A stretch of DNA of 5,602 nucleotides from an uncultured Sphingobium sp. (GTDB taxonomy: Bacteria; Pseudomonadota; Alphaproteobacteria; Sphingomonadales; Sphingomonadaceae), in NCBI GenBank assembly GCA_913773715.1, contig CAJYHD010000440.1:1-5602 (forward strand), given 5' to 3'. Under the pieces are notes generated by a model that worked only from the letters and a program-made list of their open reading frames with translations, made no database searches and was not told the DNA's origin. A program made the position numbers and the translations under genes. Positions 1 to 4,113 of the stretch are shown piece after piece; the first letter of the stretch is position 1, and each line of letters opens with the position of its first letter.

Positions 1-251
1 GTTGCCTTCAGACCGGTAAAGCTCGACGGCAGATGCCAGTAGGCCATGTGGAGAATCCACGACGAGGCTTTTCCGGCTTTGAGTTTCCGAAACCCCCACC
101 ACCCGAGCAACGAGACCACCAACCCGATCACGACGTGCTGCGAGAGGATGCCCCACACGAAGGGGATCGCCATCGCGAGGAACTCGTCCAGCGTCCAGAA
201 GCCGATCAGCTCCGGGTCGTCGAGATGCGAGGGGATGGAATACCGGTCCAT
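1..251 (-). CDS. traL: TraL, F-type conjugative type IV secretion protein (3' end outside window)
   Basis: TraL is a small inner-membrane or periplasm-facing component of F-type conjugative type IV secretion systems, needed for pilus assembly and related to VirB3. The reverse strand reads from an ATG at 251 as MDRYSIPSHLDDPELIGFW..., with an open frame of 83 codons up to the window edge. F TraL is about 91 aa, so little is missing. Family features visible are the N-terminal R(Y/F)xxPxxL segment, the WxLDEF(L) stretch around residues 19-24, a hydrophobic membrane segment at about 25-54, and a basic GxRKLKAGKASSW-like stretch followed by YWHLPS, which matches F TraL's KKLKKG-SSW...YWYMP. It lies 39 nt downstream of the traA stop on the same strand, the canonical traA-traL order. 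A GGGAGGG stretch precedes the start at slightly long spacing. The call is confident; only the C-terminus is unseen. Confidence 0.9.
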   Translation of the reverse strand, partial: MDRYSIPSHLDDPELIGFWTLDEFLAMAIPFVWGILSQHVVIGLVVSLLGWWGFRKLKAGKASSWILHMAYWHLPSSFTGLKA

Positions 252-290
252 AAGCTAAGCCGCCCTCCCAGCGGTTGATCCAGCCGCGCC

Positions 291-614
291 TCAGATCGTC
301 GCAGTGACGGTCGAGGTGACGATCGGAATGCCGGTGCCGGCGCCGACGCCGACCGCGACCGGGACGGCCACCTGGCCGAGGCTGAAGCGACCCGACGCGA
401 GCGCGACGATGCCGCCGGCGAGGCTCATCACGGTGATGATCTTGCCGCCCGAGCCCTCGAGGAAGTCCGTGAACTTCAAGAGAGCGGTATTGAACGTCGT
501 GTCGGTGCCGGCGAACGCCGCCGACGCGCCCAGCACCATCACCATGGCGATGATTGCCAGGCCGAGAAGGACGGCGTTGGTACGACCCCCCTTCGGCATC
601 GCAAGTGCAGACAT
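291..614 (-). CDS. traA: TraA, F-type conjugative pilin precursor (propilin)
   Basis: This is the major pilus subunit precursor, processed in the inner membrane and polymerised into the conjugative pilus. The 107-aa product has a positively charged N-terminus (KGGR at 8-11), a hydrophobic leader at about 14-32 and a signal-peptidase-like AFA|G site after residue 35. This leaves a mature pilin of about 72 aa, close to the 70 aa of F pilin, and an unusually long leader as in F TraA (51 aa). The mature part has two hydrophobic stretches (about 58-74 and 80-98) separated by a short basic/polar loop (SGRFSLGQ), which is the pilin hairpin topology. The start is supported by AAGGGGA about 8 nt upstream. 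It is the first gene of the leftward tra operon, with traL next. The amino-acid sequence is far from F pilin, so the call rests on architecture, size and the neighbouring traL. Confidence 0.87.
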   Translation of the reverse strand: MSALAMPKGGRTNAVLLGLAIIAMVMVLGASAAFAGTDTTFNTALLKFTDFLEGSGGKIITVMSLAGGIVALASGRFSLGQVAVPVAVGVGAGTGIPIVTSTVTATI

Positions 615-684
615 GCTCTTTCCCCTTGATAGACGAAGCGAATTGCTGCGCCGTCTTCAAAAGGAACCAAATCTCAAGACTTGA

Positions 685-707
685 ACAGAGGAAAAAAGTT
701 ACCCTGT
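685..707. promoter_or_regulatory. 23-bp imperfect dyad, candidate operator 1 for the tra operon
   Basis: The left arm is ACAGAGGAA (685-693), then a 5-bp spacer, then TTACCCTGT (699-707). The arms match at 7 of 9 positions. The right arm and the two bases after it, TTACCCTGTTT, recur exactly at 811-821. The dyad lies 71-93 bp upstream of the traA start and overlaps the only plausible leftward -10, which fits repression of traA. The regulator is unknown; the nearby XRE and ribbon-helix-helix-like proteins are candidates. Confidence 0.6.
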
Positions 708-736
708 TTGTGACGGTGATTGTAACATCTAGCAGG

Positions 737-792
737 CGGTCCACGACCGCAGCTCACTTCCAGCCGAAATGGTTCATTCCGGCCGTGGACCG
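737..792. repeat. Long-range inverted repeat between the two operators
   Basis: CGGTCCACG at 737-745 is the exact reverse complement of CGTGGACCG at 784-792. Allowing one mismatch, the arms extend to 12 bp (737-748 and 781-792) around a 32-nt loop. It sits wholly between the two 23-bp dyads. It could be an additional protein-binding site or a structured leader or origin element, or it could be chance in GC-rich sequence. The role is unassigned. Confidence 0.4.
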
Positions 793-796
793 ATCG

Positions 797-819
797 ACAG
801 GGTAAAATAATTACCCTGT
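797..819. promoter_or_regulatory. 23-bp perfect dyad, candidate operator 2
   Basis: ACAGGGTAA (797-805), a 5-bp AT spacer (AATAA), then TTACCCTGT (811-819) form a perfect 9+9 inverted repeat. It has the same arm sequence and the same spacer length as the imperfect copy 112 bp to the left. A perfect 18-bp dyad with an AT centre repeated nearby is typical of a dimeric repressor operator. It is 118-140 bp upstream of the 937 start codon. Confidence 0.7.
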
Positions 820-936
820 TTACTTGTCCTGATCTTTGTGAACGATGGAGGGGCTGCGGCACGGGAGGCCGGCGGCAATCGCAGTTGCTGCGTATCAGGT
901 ATGGCCTATCGCCTGGGGGAGGGAATATGATCGCCT

Positions 937-1320
937 ATGTCTCAGGTGATCTACACATTCACGTTCGATAAGTCGGTGTTCCGGCTGGCGTGTCACGCCA
1001 TCCGCATCCACTCGCACCACACACTGGCGTTCGAGAGCGTATCCGCTACTGCGTTGAAAGGCATGGAAATATTCCTGTCTATGGAGGATCCGAAGGCCTT
1101 GGTTGCCGAGGCGCTCAAGCTAGATCAGCCCGGCGACGTTCGGGTGACGTTGCGTATCCCGCTTAGCCAGAAACCGATCTTCCAGCGAGCACGTGACTTA
1201 GCGATGCAATACGCCGATCACCCGGTTCCTACTCGGCTCGCCTTCGTAACAGCGCTACTCGCCGTATTTTACGGAACATTTAACGATTGTTCACACATTG
1301 CCGTGGACGCGCCTGATTGA
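937..1320 (+). CDS. Hypothetical protein, possible C-terminal ribbon-helix-helix fold
   Basis: I do not recognise the family of this 127-aa protein. It has no signal peptide and is probably cytoplasmic. The N-terminal half (about 1-50) is mixed strand and helix, rich in His around 20-28 (CHAIRIHSHH). Residues 67-113 read as a strand (DVRVTLRIP), then a helix (about 78-93), a short turn with Pro, and a second helix (about 97-113). This strand-helix-helix order is the ribbon-helix-helix layout. It is divergent from traA, so a TraY-like or mobilisation-accessory DNA-binding role is possible, but this is inference only. The ATG at 937 is the first in frame after a stop at 928. The strong purine stretch GGGGAGGG (916-923) lies 13 nt upstream, longer than usual. 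The gene is followed 48 bp later by the XRE regulator on the same strand. Confidence 0.65.
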   Translation: MSQVIYTFTFDKSVFRLACHAIRIHSHHTLAFESVSATALKGMEIFLSMEDPKALVAEALKLDQPGDVRVTLRIPLSQKPIFQRARDLAMQYADHPVPTRLAFVTALLAVFYGTFNDCSHIAVDAPD

Positions 1321-1345
1321 CAATCGTGCGGAATAACGGAGTATT
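1317..1345 (+). promoter_or_regulatory. Candidate promoter of the XRE regulator gene
   Basis: A perfect TTGACA (1317-1322) overlaps the stop codon of the upstream gene. At 17-bp spacing the -10 would be AGTATT (1340-1345), only 3 of 6 matches to TATAAT, which is common in high-GC alphaproteobacteria. Transcription would begin within the dyad at 1345-1366, directly before the start codon at 1369, so the message would be leaderless or have a very short leader. Alternatively the gene is only co-transcribed with the 127-aa gene. Confidence 0.4.
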
Positions 1346-1366
1346 GCGACCTGTTAGGGGGTCGCA
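1345..1366 (+). promoter_or_regulatory. Dyad/hairpin over the ribosome-binding site of the XRE gene
   Basis: TGCGACC (1345-1351) pairs perfectly with GGTCGCA (1360-1366) around an 8-nt loop. The Shine-Dalgarno-like AGGGGG (1356-1361) lies in the loop and the first stem bases, and the ATG begins 3 nt after the stem. As DNA it could be the regulator's own operator; as RNA it could limit ribosome access. Confidence 0.5.
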
Positions 1367-1368
1367 CA

Positions 1369-1779
1369 ATGTACCACCAGGGCAAAGCGTTCGCCGTAAG
1401 CGCTGACAGACAACGGGGCTTTCTCACGCTGTTCCGCGAGGAATGGCGTCGTCGGGGGCTGACGAATCCACAGGTAGCCGCCCGATTGGGGCGAAGCCTC
1501 AGCCTTGTCGTCAAGATCAAAGCGGGCCGAACGCCGCTCACCGGACATCTCATCGACCAGCTCGCGGAGATACTTGAGATCGACGTGGTCGGAGCCTTCT
1601 TCGCCGTCGATATCCTGAACGAGCCGATGATCTATTTCGACCCCGTCTTCCTGCAGTCGCTCAATAAGACGATGGTGATGTACGAGGGCATGCTCACCAC
1701 CTATCGCGCCCAGCAAGACGCCCCCGAGGACGACGCTCCCGAGGGCGACGACGTCACTCTCGATCAAACTGCTCAGTGA
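1369..1779 (+). CDS. XRE-family (Cro/C1-type) helix-turn-helix regulator
   Basis: This is a predicted cytoplasmic DNA-binding transcriptional regulator of 136 aa. Residues about 19-75 form a Cro/C1-type five-helix domain: FLTLFREEWRRRG (helix 1), then LTNPQVAARLGRS (helix 2), a recognition helix near SLSLVVKIKAGRTPL (44-58), and HLIDQLAEILEID (helices 4-5). The segment 80-112 is hydrophobic and helical, suitable for dimerisation. The tail (about 116-131) is strongly acidic with a short duplication. The ATG at 1369 follows AGGGGG with 7-nt spacing. The family includes repressors of conjugation and mobile-element functions. Its place one gene away from the tra promoter region makes control of transfer genes, and autoregulation through the dyad at its start, a reasonable inference. 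The effector and target are not determinable from sequence. Confidence 0.82.
   Translation: MYHQGKAFAVSADRQRGFLTLFREEWRRRGLTNPQVAARLGRSLSLVVKIKAGRTPLTGHLIDQLAEILEIDVVGAFFAVDILNEPMIYFDPVFLQSLNKTMVMYEGMLTTYRAQQDAPEDDAPEGDDVTLDQTAQ
1717..1746 (+). repeat. 15-bp tandem duplication in the acidic tail of the XRE regulator
   Basis: Two adjacent 15-bp units (1717-1731 and 1732-1746) match at 13 of 15 positions and encode DAPED and DAPEG. This is an in-frame duplication within a disordered acidic tail, and its copy number may vary between relatives. Confidence 0.6.
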
Positions 1780-1876
1780 CCTCTGCATCGCCTGCCACGC
1801 AGACCATCGCGACCGCGTTTCGTAATGCCGAAGCCATATTGCACCTGGGCTGATGCTGGCAGATTGTCGTCCGCTT

Positions 1877-2227
1877 ATGACGAGCGACGAGCAGCCTATA
1901 AAACGCAGTACCCGGTCCATGCGGCTGAAGAAGCAACGCGAGGATCAAGCCGGCTACCGGCGCTCAACAATAGCCTTGTCGCCCGTAGCGGTGGCCATCG
2001 CGGAGCGGCTACAGCAGCGGCTCCAGCTGCCCTCTCGAGAAGCCGTGATCAACGCGGTGCTCGAGCGCATCGAGTCCGACCGATACATCAAGTACGAGTT
2101 CCTTGGCTCGGAGGGGTTTCGATCGCCTCCAACCGCGCACCTGCAGAAGGATCGCGTGCCACAGAGTGCCGACGGCGGACCGACGTCAGAAGAGGATCCG
2201 GCGAAGGCTCTCGAGTCGCATCGGTAG
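1877..2227 (+). CDS. Small ribbon-helix-helix-like protein
   Basis: The predicted product is 116 aa from the ATG at 1877. An ATG at 1853 in the same frame would add 8 aa, and neither start has a convincing Shine-Dalgarno sequence. The N-terminus is very basic (KRSTRSMRLKKQ). It is followed by RRSTIALSP (a candidate beta strand), VAVAIAERLQQRLQLP (helix A) and SREAVINAVLERIESD (helix B), the strand-helix-helix order of MetJ/Arc-type DNA-binding proteins. The C-terminal 40 residues are polar, Pro- and Ser-rich, and probably disordered. Such proteins act as dimeric repressors, antitoxins or plasmid partition/mobilisation accessories. No toxin-like partner is adjacent. It is 97 bp after the XRE gene on the same strand and convergent with the recombinase gene. 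The overlapping frames have no family signature. It could still be non-coding. Confidence 0.55.
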   Translation: MTSDEQPIKRSTRSMRLKKQREDQAGYRRSTIALSPVAVAIAERLQQRLQLPSREAVINAVLERIESDRYIKYEFLGSEGFRSPPTAHLQKDRVPQSADGGPTSEEDPAKALESHR

Positions 2228-2253
2228 CCTTCGCGCCTACGGCCGGGTCGATC

Positions 2254-2275
2254 TTCCGCTGGCCAGCGAGGAAGG
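2254..2275. terminator. GC-rich palindrome between convergent genes, possible terminator
   Basis: CGCTGGCCAGCG (2257-2268) is a perfect 12-bp palindrome. With the flanking CTTCC and GGAAG it can form a bulged hairpin, 27 bp after the small ribbon-helix-helix-like gene and about 27 bp past the end of the recombinase gene that faces it. There is no T-run on either side, so intrinsic termination is only a possibility. Confidence 0.25.
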
Positions 2276-2301
2276 CCCTAGTCCACCCATCTACGCCGGG
2301 G

Positions 2302-2850
2302 TCACTTACCCGGAAAATGGCGGTAGAAGGTCGACAGCGATACACCGATCGCACCGGCTATCTCGCGCGGCGTCATCTCTGTCTTCAGCAGGCTCTCGGC
2401 CGCATTCCGGCGATCATCGGTCATGACCGACTTTCGGCCGCCAAAGCGACCCCTACGCCTGGCGACCTCAAGCGCCGCAGTGGTGCGCTCCTTGACCAGC
2501 TCACGCTCCATCTGCGCCATGGCGGCGAGGATGTTGAAGACCAACCTGCCGGCAGTGCCGGAGGTATCGATCCCATCCGTGATCGAGCGCAGGCCGATGC
2601 CCTTCTCCTCGAGCTCGGCCGCGAGGTCGACCAAACCCTTCATCGTCCGGCCCAGCCGATCCAGCTTCCAGACGACCAGTACATCGCCGGCGCGCGCGTA
2701 GCTGATGGCCTCGACCAAACCGGGGCGACTGATCTTCGCGCCACTGGCCTTGTCGGAAAAGCAGCGCTCGCACCCGGCTTGGTGCAGCGCATCAAGCTGC
2801 AGGGTCAGATCCTGGTCGGGCGTCGACACGCGCGCATACCCGATCAGCAT
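2302..2850 (-). CDS. Small serine recombinase (resolvase/DNA-invertase type)
   Basis: This is a site-specific recombinase that cuts DNA through a 5' phosphoserine link, catalysing resolution or inversion between short sites. The 182-aa length is normal for Tn3-type TnpR and Pin/Hin invertases. The N-terminal catalytic domain starts MLIGYARVSTPDQD, with Arg7 and nucleophile Ser9. WKLDRLGR (61-68) gives the conserved Asp and Arg residues, and the FNILAAMAQMERELVKERT region (105-123) is the long E-helix with its conserved Glu and Arg. RRGRFGGRK (132-140) leads into a C-terminal helix-turn-helix (about 143-179, with MTPREIAGAIGVSLSTFYRHF). All expected catalytic residues are present, so it looks functional. 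The start is fixed by the family's standard MxIGYARVS N-terminus. Only a weak GAGAA ribosome site precedes it. No transposase is present in the window. A 16-bp inverted repeat lies just upstream. It may be a transposon remnant, a plasmid multimer resolvase or an invertase. Confidence 0.92.
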   Translation of the reverse strand: MLIGYARVSTPDQDLTLQLDALHQAGCERCFSDKASGAKISRPGLVEAISYARAGDVLVVWKLDRLGRTMKGLVDLAAELEEKGIGLRSITDGIDTSGTAGRLVFNILAAMAQMERELVKERTTAALEVARRRGRFGGRKSVMTDDRRNAAESLLKTEMTPREIAGAIGVSLSTFYRHFPGK

Positions 2851-2856
2851 CGATTT

Positions 2857-2918
2857 TTCTCAAAACTCATCGACAAGGCTCATCGATCGGGATTACAATT
2901 GGCGATGGGTTTTGAGAA
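2857..2918. repeat. 16-bp inverted repeat upstream of the recombinase, candidate res site
   Basis: The arms TTCTCAAAACTCATCG (2857-2872) and CGATGGGTTTTGAGAA (2903-2918) are reverse complements at 15 of 16 positions, with 30 bp between. Inside, CTCATCGA recurs as a direct repeat (2866-2873 and 2879-2886). The outer arm starts 7 bp from the recombinase start codon. Serine resolvases usually act on multi-subsite res regions directly upstream of their own gene, where they also autorepress, so a res/operator role is the main reading. An inverted repeat marking an element end is the alternative. Confidence 0.5.
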
Positions 2919-3110
2919 GTCACATTCCGCAGCCGGCCTCTCGGCCGATCGCGCCGGGCGACCCATTCCCATGGTGCCTCGTCAAAACAGGTCGTGGCTG
3001 TTGAAAATCTCGCGTTCGAATTGATGTTGCGCGATTAGGGCACTGAGCGCTCTTTCAGGCCCCATTCGGCTGGCGTGTGTTAAAAACCTATCGAACGATC
3101 CCGATTTGAT
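2919..3110. other. Intergenic stretch without a recognisable gene
   Basis: Between the recombinase-proximal repeat and the hairpin after the rubrerythrin-like gene I see no supported gene. Rightward frames end near 3004 and 3024 and are the tails of frames running antisense through the recombinase. A 30-aa reverse frame (2880-2972) shows no family signature. The stretch could hold further res subsites or the junction between the conjugation-associated DNA and the redox block. Confidence 0.5.
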
Positions 3111-3145
3111 GCGCCGGCCCGCCGGGGGGATGGCCGGGCCGGCGC
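3111..3145 (-). terminator. Strong GC hairpin after the rubrerythrin-like gene
   Basis: An 11-bp perfect stem (3111-3121 with 3135-3145, arms GCGCCGGCCCG and CGGGCCGGCGC) surrounds a 13-nt loop. It begins 11 nt past the stop codon of the leftward gene at 3157. There is only a weak T content after it on the reverse strand (ATCAAATC), so it may end transcription inefficiently or protect the 3' end of the message. Confidence 0.55.
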
Positions 3146-3156
3146 CTGCAGCTGGC

Positions 3157-3636
3157 TTAGCGACGGGGGAGCTTTGCCAGGGCAGCCTTGTAAGCCGCGT
3201 AATGCGTGCCTTCGTCGACCGCGATCTGGCGGAACATCTGCGCCACCTTCTTGTCGCCGGCCGCTTCCGCCTCCTTGGCGAAATTCACGTACATCGTGAC
3301 ATTCTCGTAGTGCTCGCCCTTCATGGCATCTTCGAGGTTCACATTGTTGCTGCTGCCGAGCCGCAGCGCCTGCGCTTCGCGATCGAAGTGCTCGTTGGCC
3401 TCGACGTTGGCCGATGCGCGGAAGAGCTTGGCGAGTTCGGGCTTTCCCGCCGCCTGCGCCTGGTCGGCGTACCGCAGATACTTCAGGTTGGCATAAGCCT
3501 CCCCGTGCATCGCGGCTTCGAGGTTCGCCCGCGTGCTGGCGGCTAGCGGGCGGGTCGGCGCCGACGGCGCGGCGGTCACGCTGACGGCGAAAATGGTCGC
3601 GGCACCGGCGGCAGCGACGATCAGGGACTTCATCAT
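3157..3636 (-). CDS. Exported rubrerythrin-like (ferritin-like diiron) protein
   Basis: This is a 159-aa protein with a predicted periplasmic location. Residues 1-22 are a signal peptide (MMKSLIVAAAGAATIFAVSV, with cleavage near VTA|AP). The remainder is a four-helix rubrerythrin/ferritin-like bundle made of two related halves: HGEAYANLKYLRYADQA (44-60) with FRASANVEANEHFDREA (72-88), and KGEHYENVTMYVNFA (106-120) with FRQIAVDEGTHYAAY (135-149). Likely iron ligands are E46, E79 or E82, H83, E108, E111, E142 and H145. The second half keeps the exact ExxE and ExxH patterns. There is no rubredoxin domain. Rubrerythrins reduce peroxide or store and handle iron; here an oxidative-stress or redox role in the periplasm is inferred. 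GGAG precedes the first of two ATGs by 9 nt. The gene is divergent from the PepSY-cytochrome-two-component operon and has its own GTCAGG box upstream. Confidence 0.85.
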   Translation of the reverse strand: MMKSLIVAAAGAATIFAVSVTAAPSAPTRPLAASTRANLEAAMHGEAYANLKYLRYADQAQAAGKPELAKLFRASANVEANEHFDREAQALRLGSSNNVNLEDAMKGEHYENVTMYVNFAKEAEAAGDKKVAQMFRQIAVDEGTHYAAYKAALAKLPRR

Positions 3637-3689
3637 GGTCGATACTCCATTGCCGCCGGAAGTGCGGCTGCCCCGCTATCGACCCCGGT

Positions 3690-3706
3690 CCTGACGACGA
3701 CCTGAC
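3690..3706 (-). promoter_or_regulatory. GTCAGG-N5-GTCAGG box facing the rubrerythrin-like gene
   Basis: On the forward strand CCTGAC occurs at 3690-3695 and 3701-3706, so the leftward strand reads two GTCAGG hexamers at 11-bp spacing. Tandem half-sites one helical turn apart are the usual target of OmpR/PhoB-family response regulators, and such a regulator is encoded about 1 kb away. The box ends 53 bp from the ATG. Confidence 0.6.
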
Positions 3707-3755
3707 AGGTCCGCGGCAACCGCATTCTCGAGCCGTCGGAAAAACTCGCTGTGCC

Positions 3756-3772
3756 GTCAGGTTTCGGTCAGG
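3756..3772 (+). promoter_or_regulatory. GTCAGG-N5-GTCAGG box facing the PepSY operon
   Basis: GTCAGG at 3756-3761 and 3767-3772, with a TTTCG spacer, repeats the design of the box at 3690-3706 in the opposite orientation. It ends 57 bp before the start codon of the first operon gene. It is a likely autoregulatory site for the response regulator of this operon. Confidence 0.62.
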
Positions 3773-3829
3773 CGGTGCTGCGATCTCCCGGTCATCGAGG
3801 CTATCCCGCCTCTGACAGGAGCTCGTTCG

Positions 3830-4111
3830 ATGATCCGATTTGCCCCCTTGAAGGTCGCAGCCTTTCTCGCCGCCGTCGCAGCTGCGCCGATGGCGATGGC
3901 GTCGCCCGTCTGCACCAAGGCGCCTCAGGCCAAATGGATGACGCCGGCACAAATGAAAGGCCGCATCGCCAAAATGGGCTATCGCGACGTCAAGGTCTTT
4001 CAGGTGTCCGGCAGCTGCTACGAAATCTACGCTCACACCAAGGACGGCAAGCGCGCCGAAGTCTATTTCAACCCGGTGAACGGCGCGATCGTTCAGAACA
4101 ACGTCGACTGA
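3830..4111 (+). CDS. Exported PepSY-like domain protein
   Basis: This is a 93-aa secreted or periplasmic protein. Residues 1-24 are a signal peptide with cleavage after AMA (AMA|SPV). The mature part is a single PepSY-type unit: WMTPAQMKGRIAKMGYRDVKVFQVSGSCYEIYAHTKDGKRAEVYFNPVNGAIV, with the helix, beta-hairpin and 'DG...VYFNPVTG'-like ending typical of the family. C28 and C63 could form a disulfide. PepSY proteins are often found beside cytochrome b and two-component genes and may sense or modulate envelope processes; the specific activity is unknown. AGGAG (3817-3821) with 8-nt spacing supports the start. It is the first gene of a four-gene rightward operon, and its stop is 2 nt before the cytochrome start. 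Confidence 0.82.
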   Translation: MIRFAPLKVAAFLAAVAAAPMAMASPVCTKAPQAKWMTPAQMKGRIAKMGYRDVKVFQVSGSCYEIYAHTKDGKRAEVYFNPVNGAIVQNNVD

Positions 4112-4113
4112 CG

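Larger units (their letters stand above)
615..936. promoter_or_regulatory. Divergent intergenic region between traA and the 127-aa gene
   Basis: I see no convincing gene in these 322 bp. A 62-codon reverse frame at 674-862 has no family signature and runs across both dyads. The region is noticeably AT-richer around 660-730 and 795-840 than its surroundings. It contains two related 23-bp dyads (685-707 and 797-819) and a long-range inverted repeat (737-748 with 781-792). A weak leftward promoter can be drawn from TTACAA (reverse strand, 725-720) to a poor -10 at about 701-696, which would lie inside the first dyad. No good sigma-70 promoter is obvious for the rightward gene, although the second dyad contains TAAAAT (803-808), a -10-like hexamer without a matching -35. 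The position suggests that it controls conjugation gene expression. An oriT is conceivable but nothing here proves a nic site. Confidence 0.6.
3637..3829. promoter_or_regulatory. Divergent control region of the rubrerythrin-like gene and the PepSY operon
   Basis: This 193-bp region has near mirror symmetry. A GTCAGG-N5-GTCAGG box faces each gene; the inner edges of the boxes are 49 bp apart and their outer edges are 53 and 57 bp from the two start codons. In both directions the sequence CGAT begins exactly 8 nt after the second hexamer. No strong -35/-10 pair is visible on either strand, which suits activator-dependent promoters. Confidence 0.6.

Noticed and set aside
674..862. 62-codon leftward open frame upstream of traA
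   Set aside because: It covers both dyads and the inverted repeat, has no family signature, and its product looks like translated non-coding DNA.
1354..1920. 188-codon leftward open frame
   Set aside because: It is antisense to the XRE gene, whose helix-turn-helix domain and ribosome site are convincing; the product has no recognisable domain.
2880..2972. 30-aa leftward frame upstream of the recombinase
   Set aside because: It is short, has no ribosome site or recognisable motif, and runs through the inverted repeat; there is no evidence that it is a transposase remnant.
1825..3024. 399-codon rightward open frame
   Set aside because: It runs antisense through the whole serine recombinase and out of frame with the ribbon-helix-helix-like gene. 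Its product is low-complexity and matches no family. It is a GC-rich shadow.
2851..3110. Possible Tn3-type terminal inverted repeat near the recombinase
   Set aside because: No GGGG-starting 38-bp terminal repeat and no transposase sequence was found in the window, so a transposon boundary cannot be called.
3080..4036. 318-codon leftward open frame
   Set aside because: It overlaps the rubrerythrin-like gene in another frame and crosses the divergent regulatory region and the PepSY gene; its composition is Arg/Gly-rich shadow sequence.
3751..4113. N-terminal extension of the cytochrome frame
   Set aside because: It is in frame, but overlaps the PepSY gene and lacks family sequence; the cytochrome family begins near the ATG at 4114.
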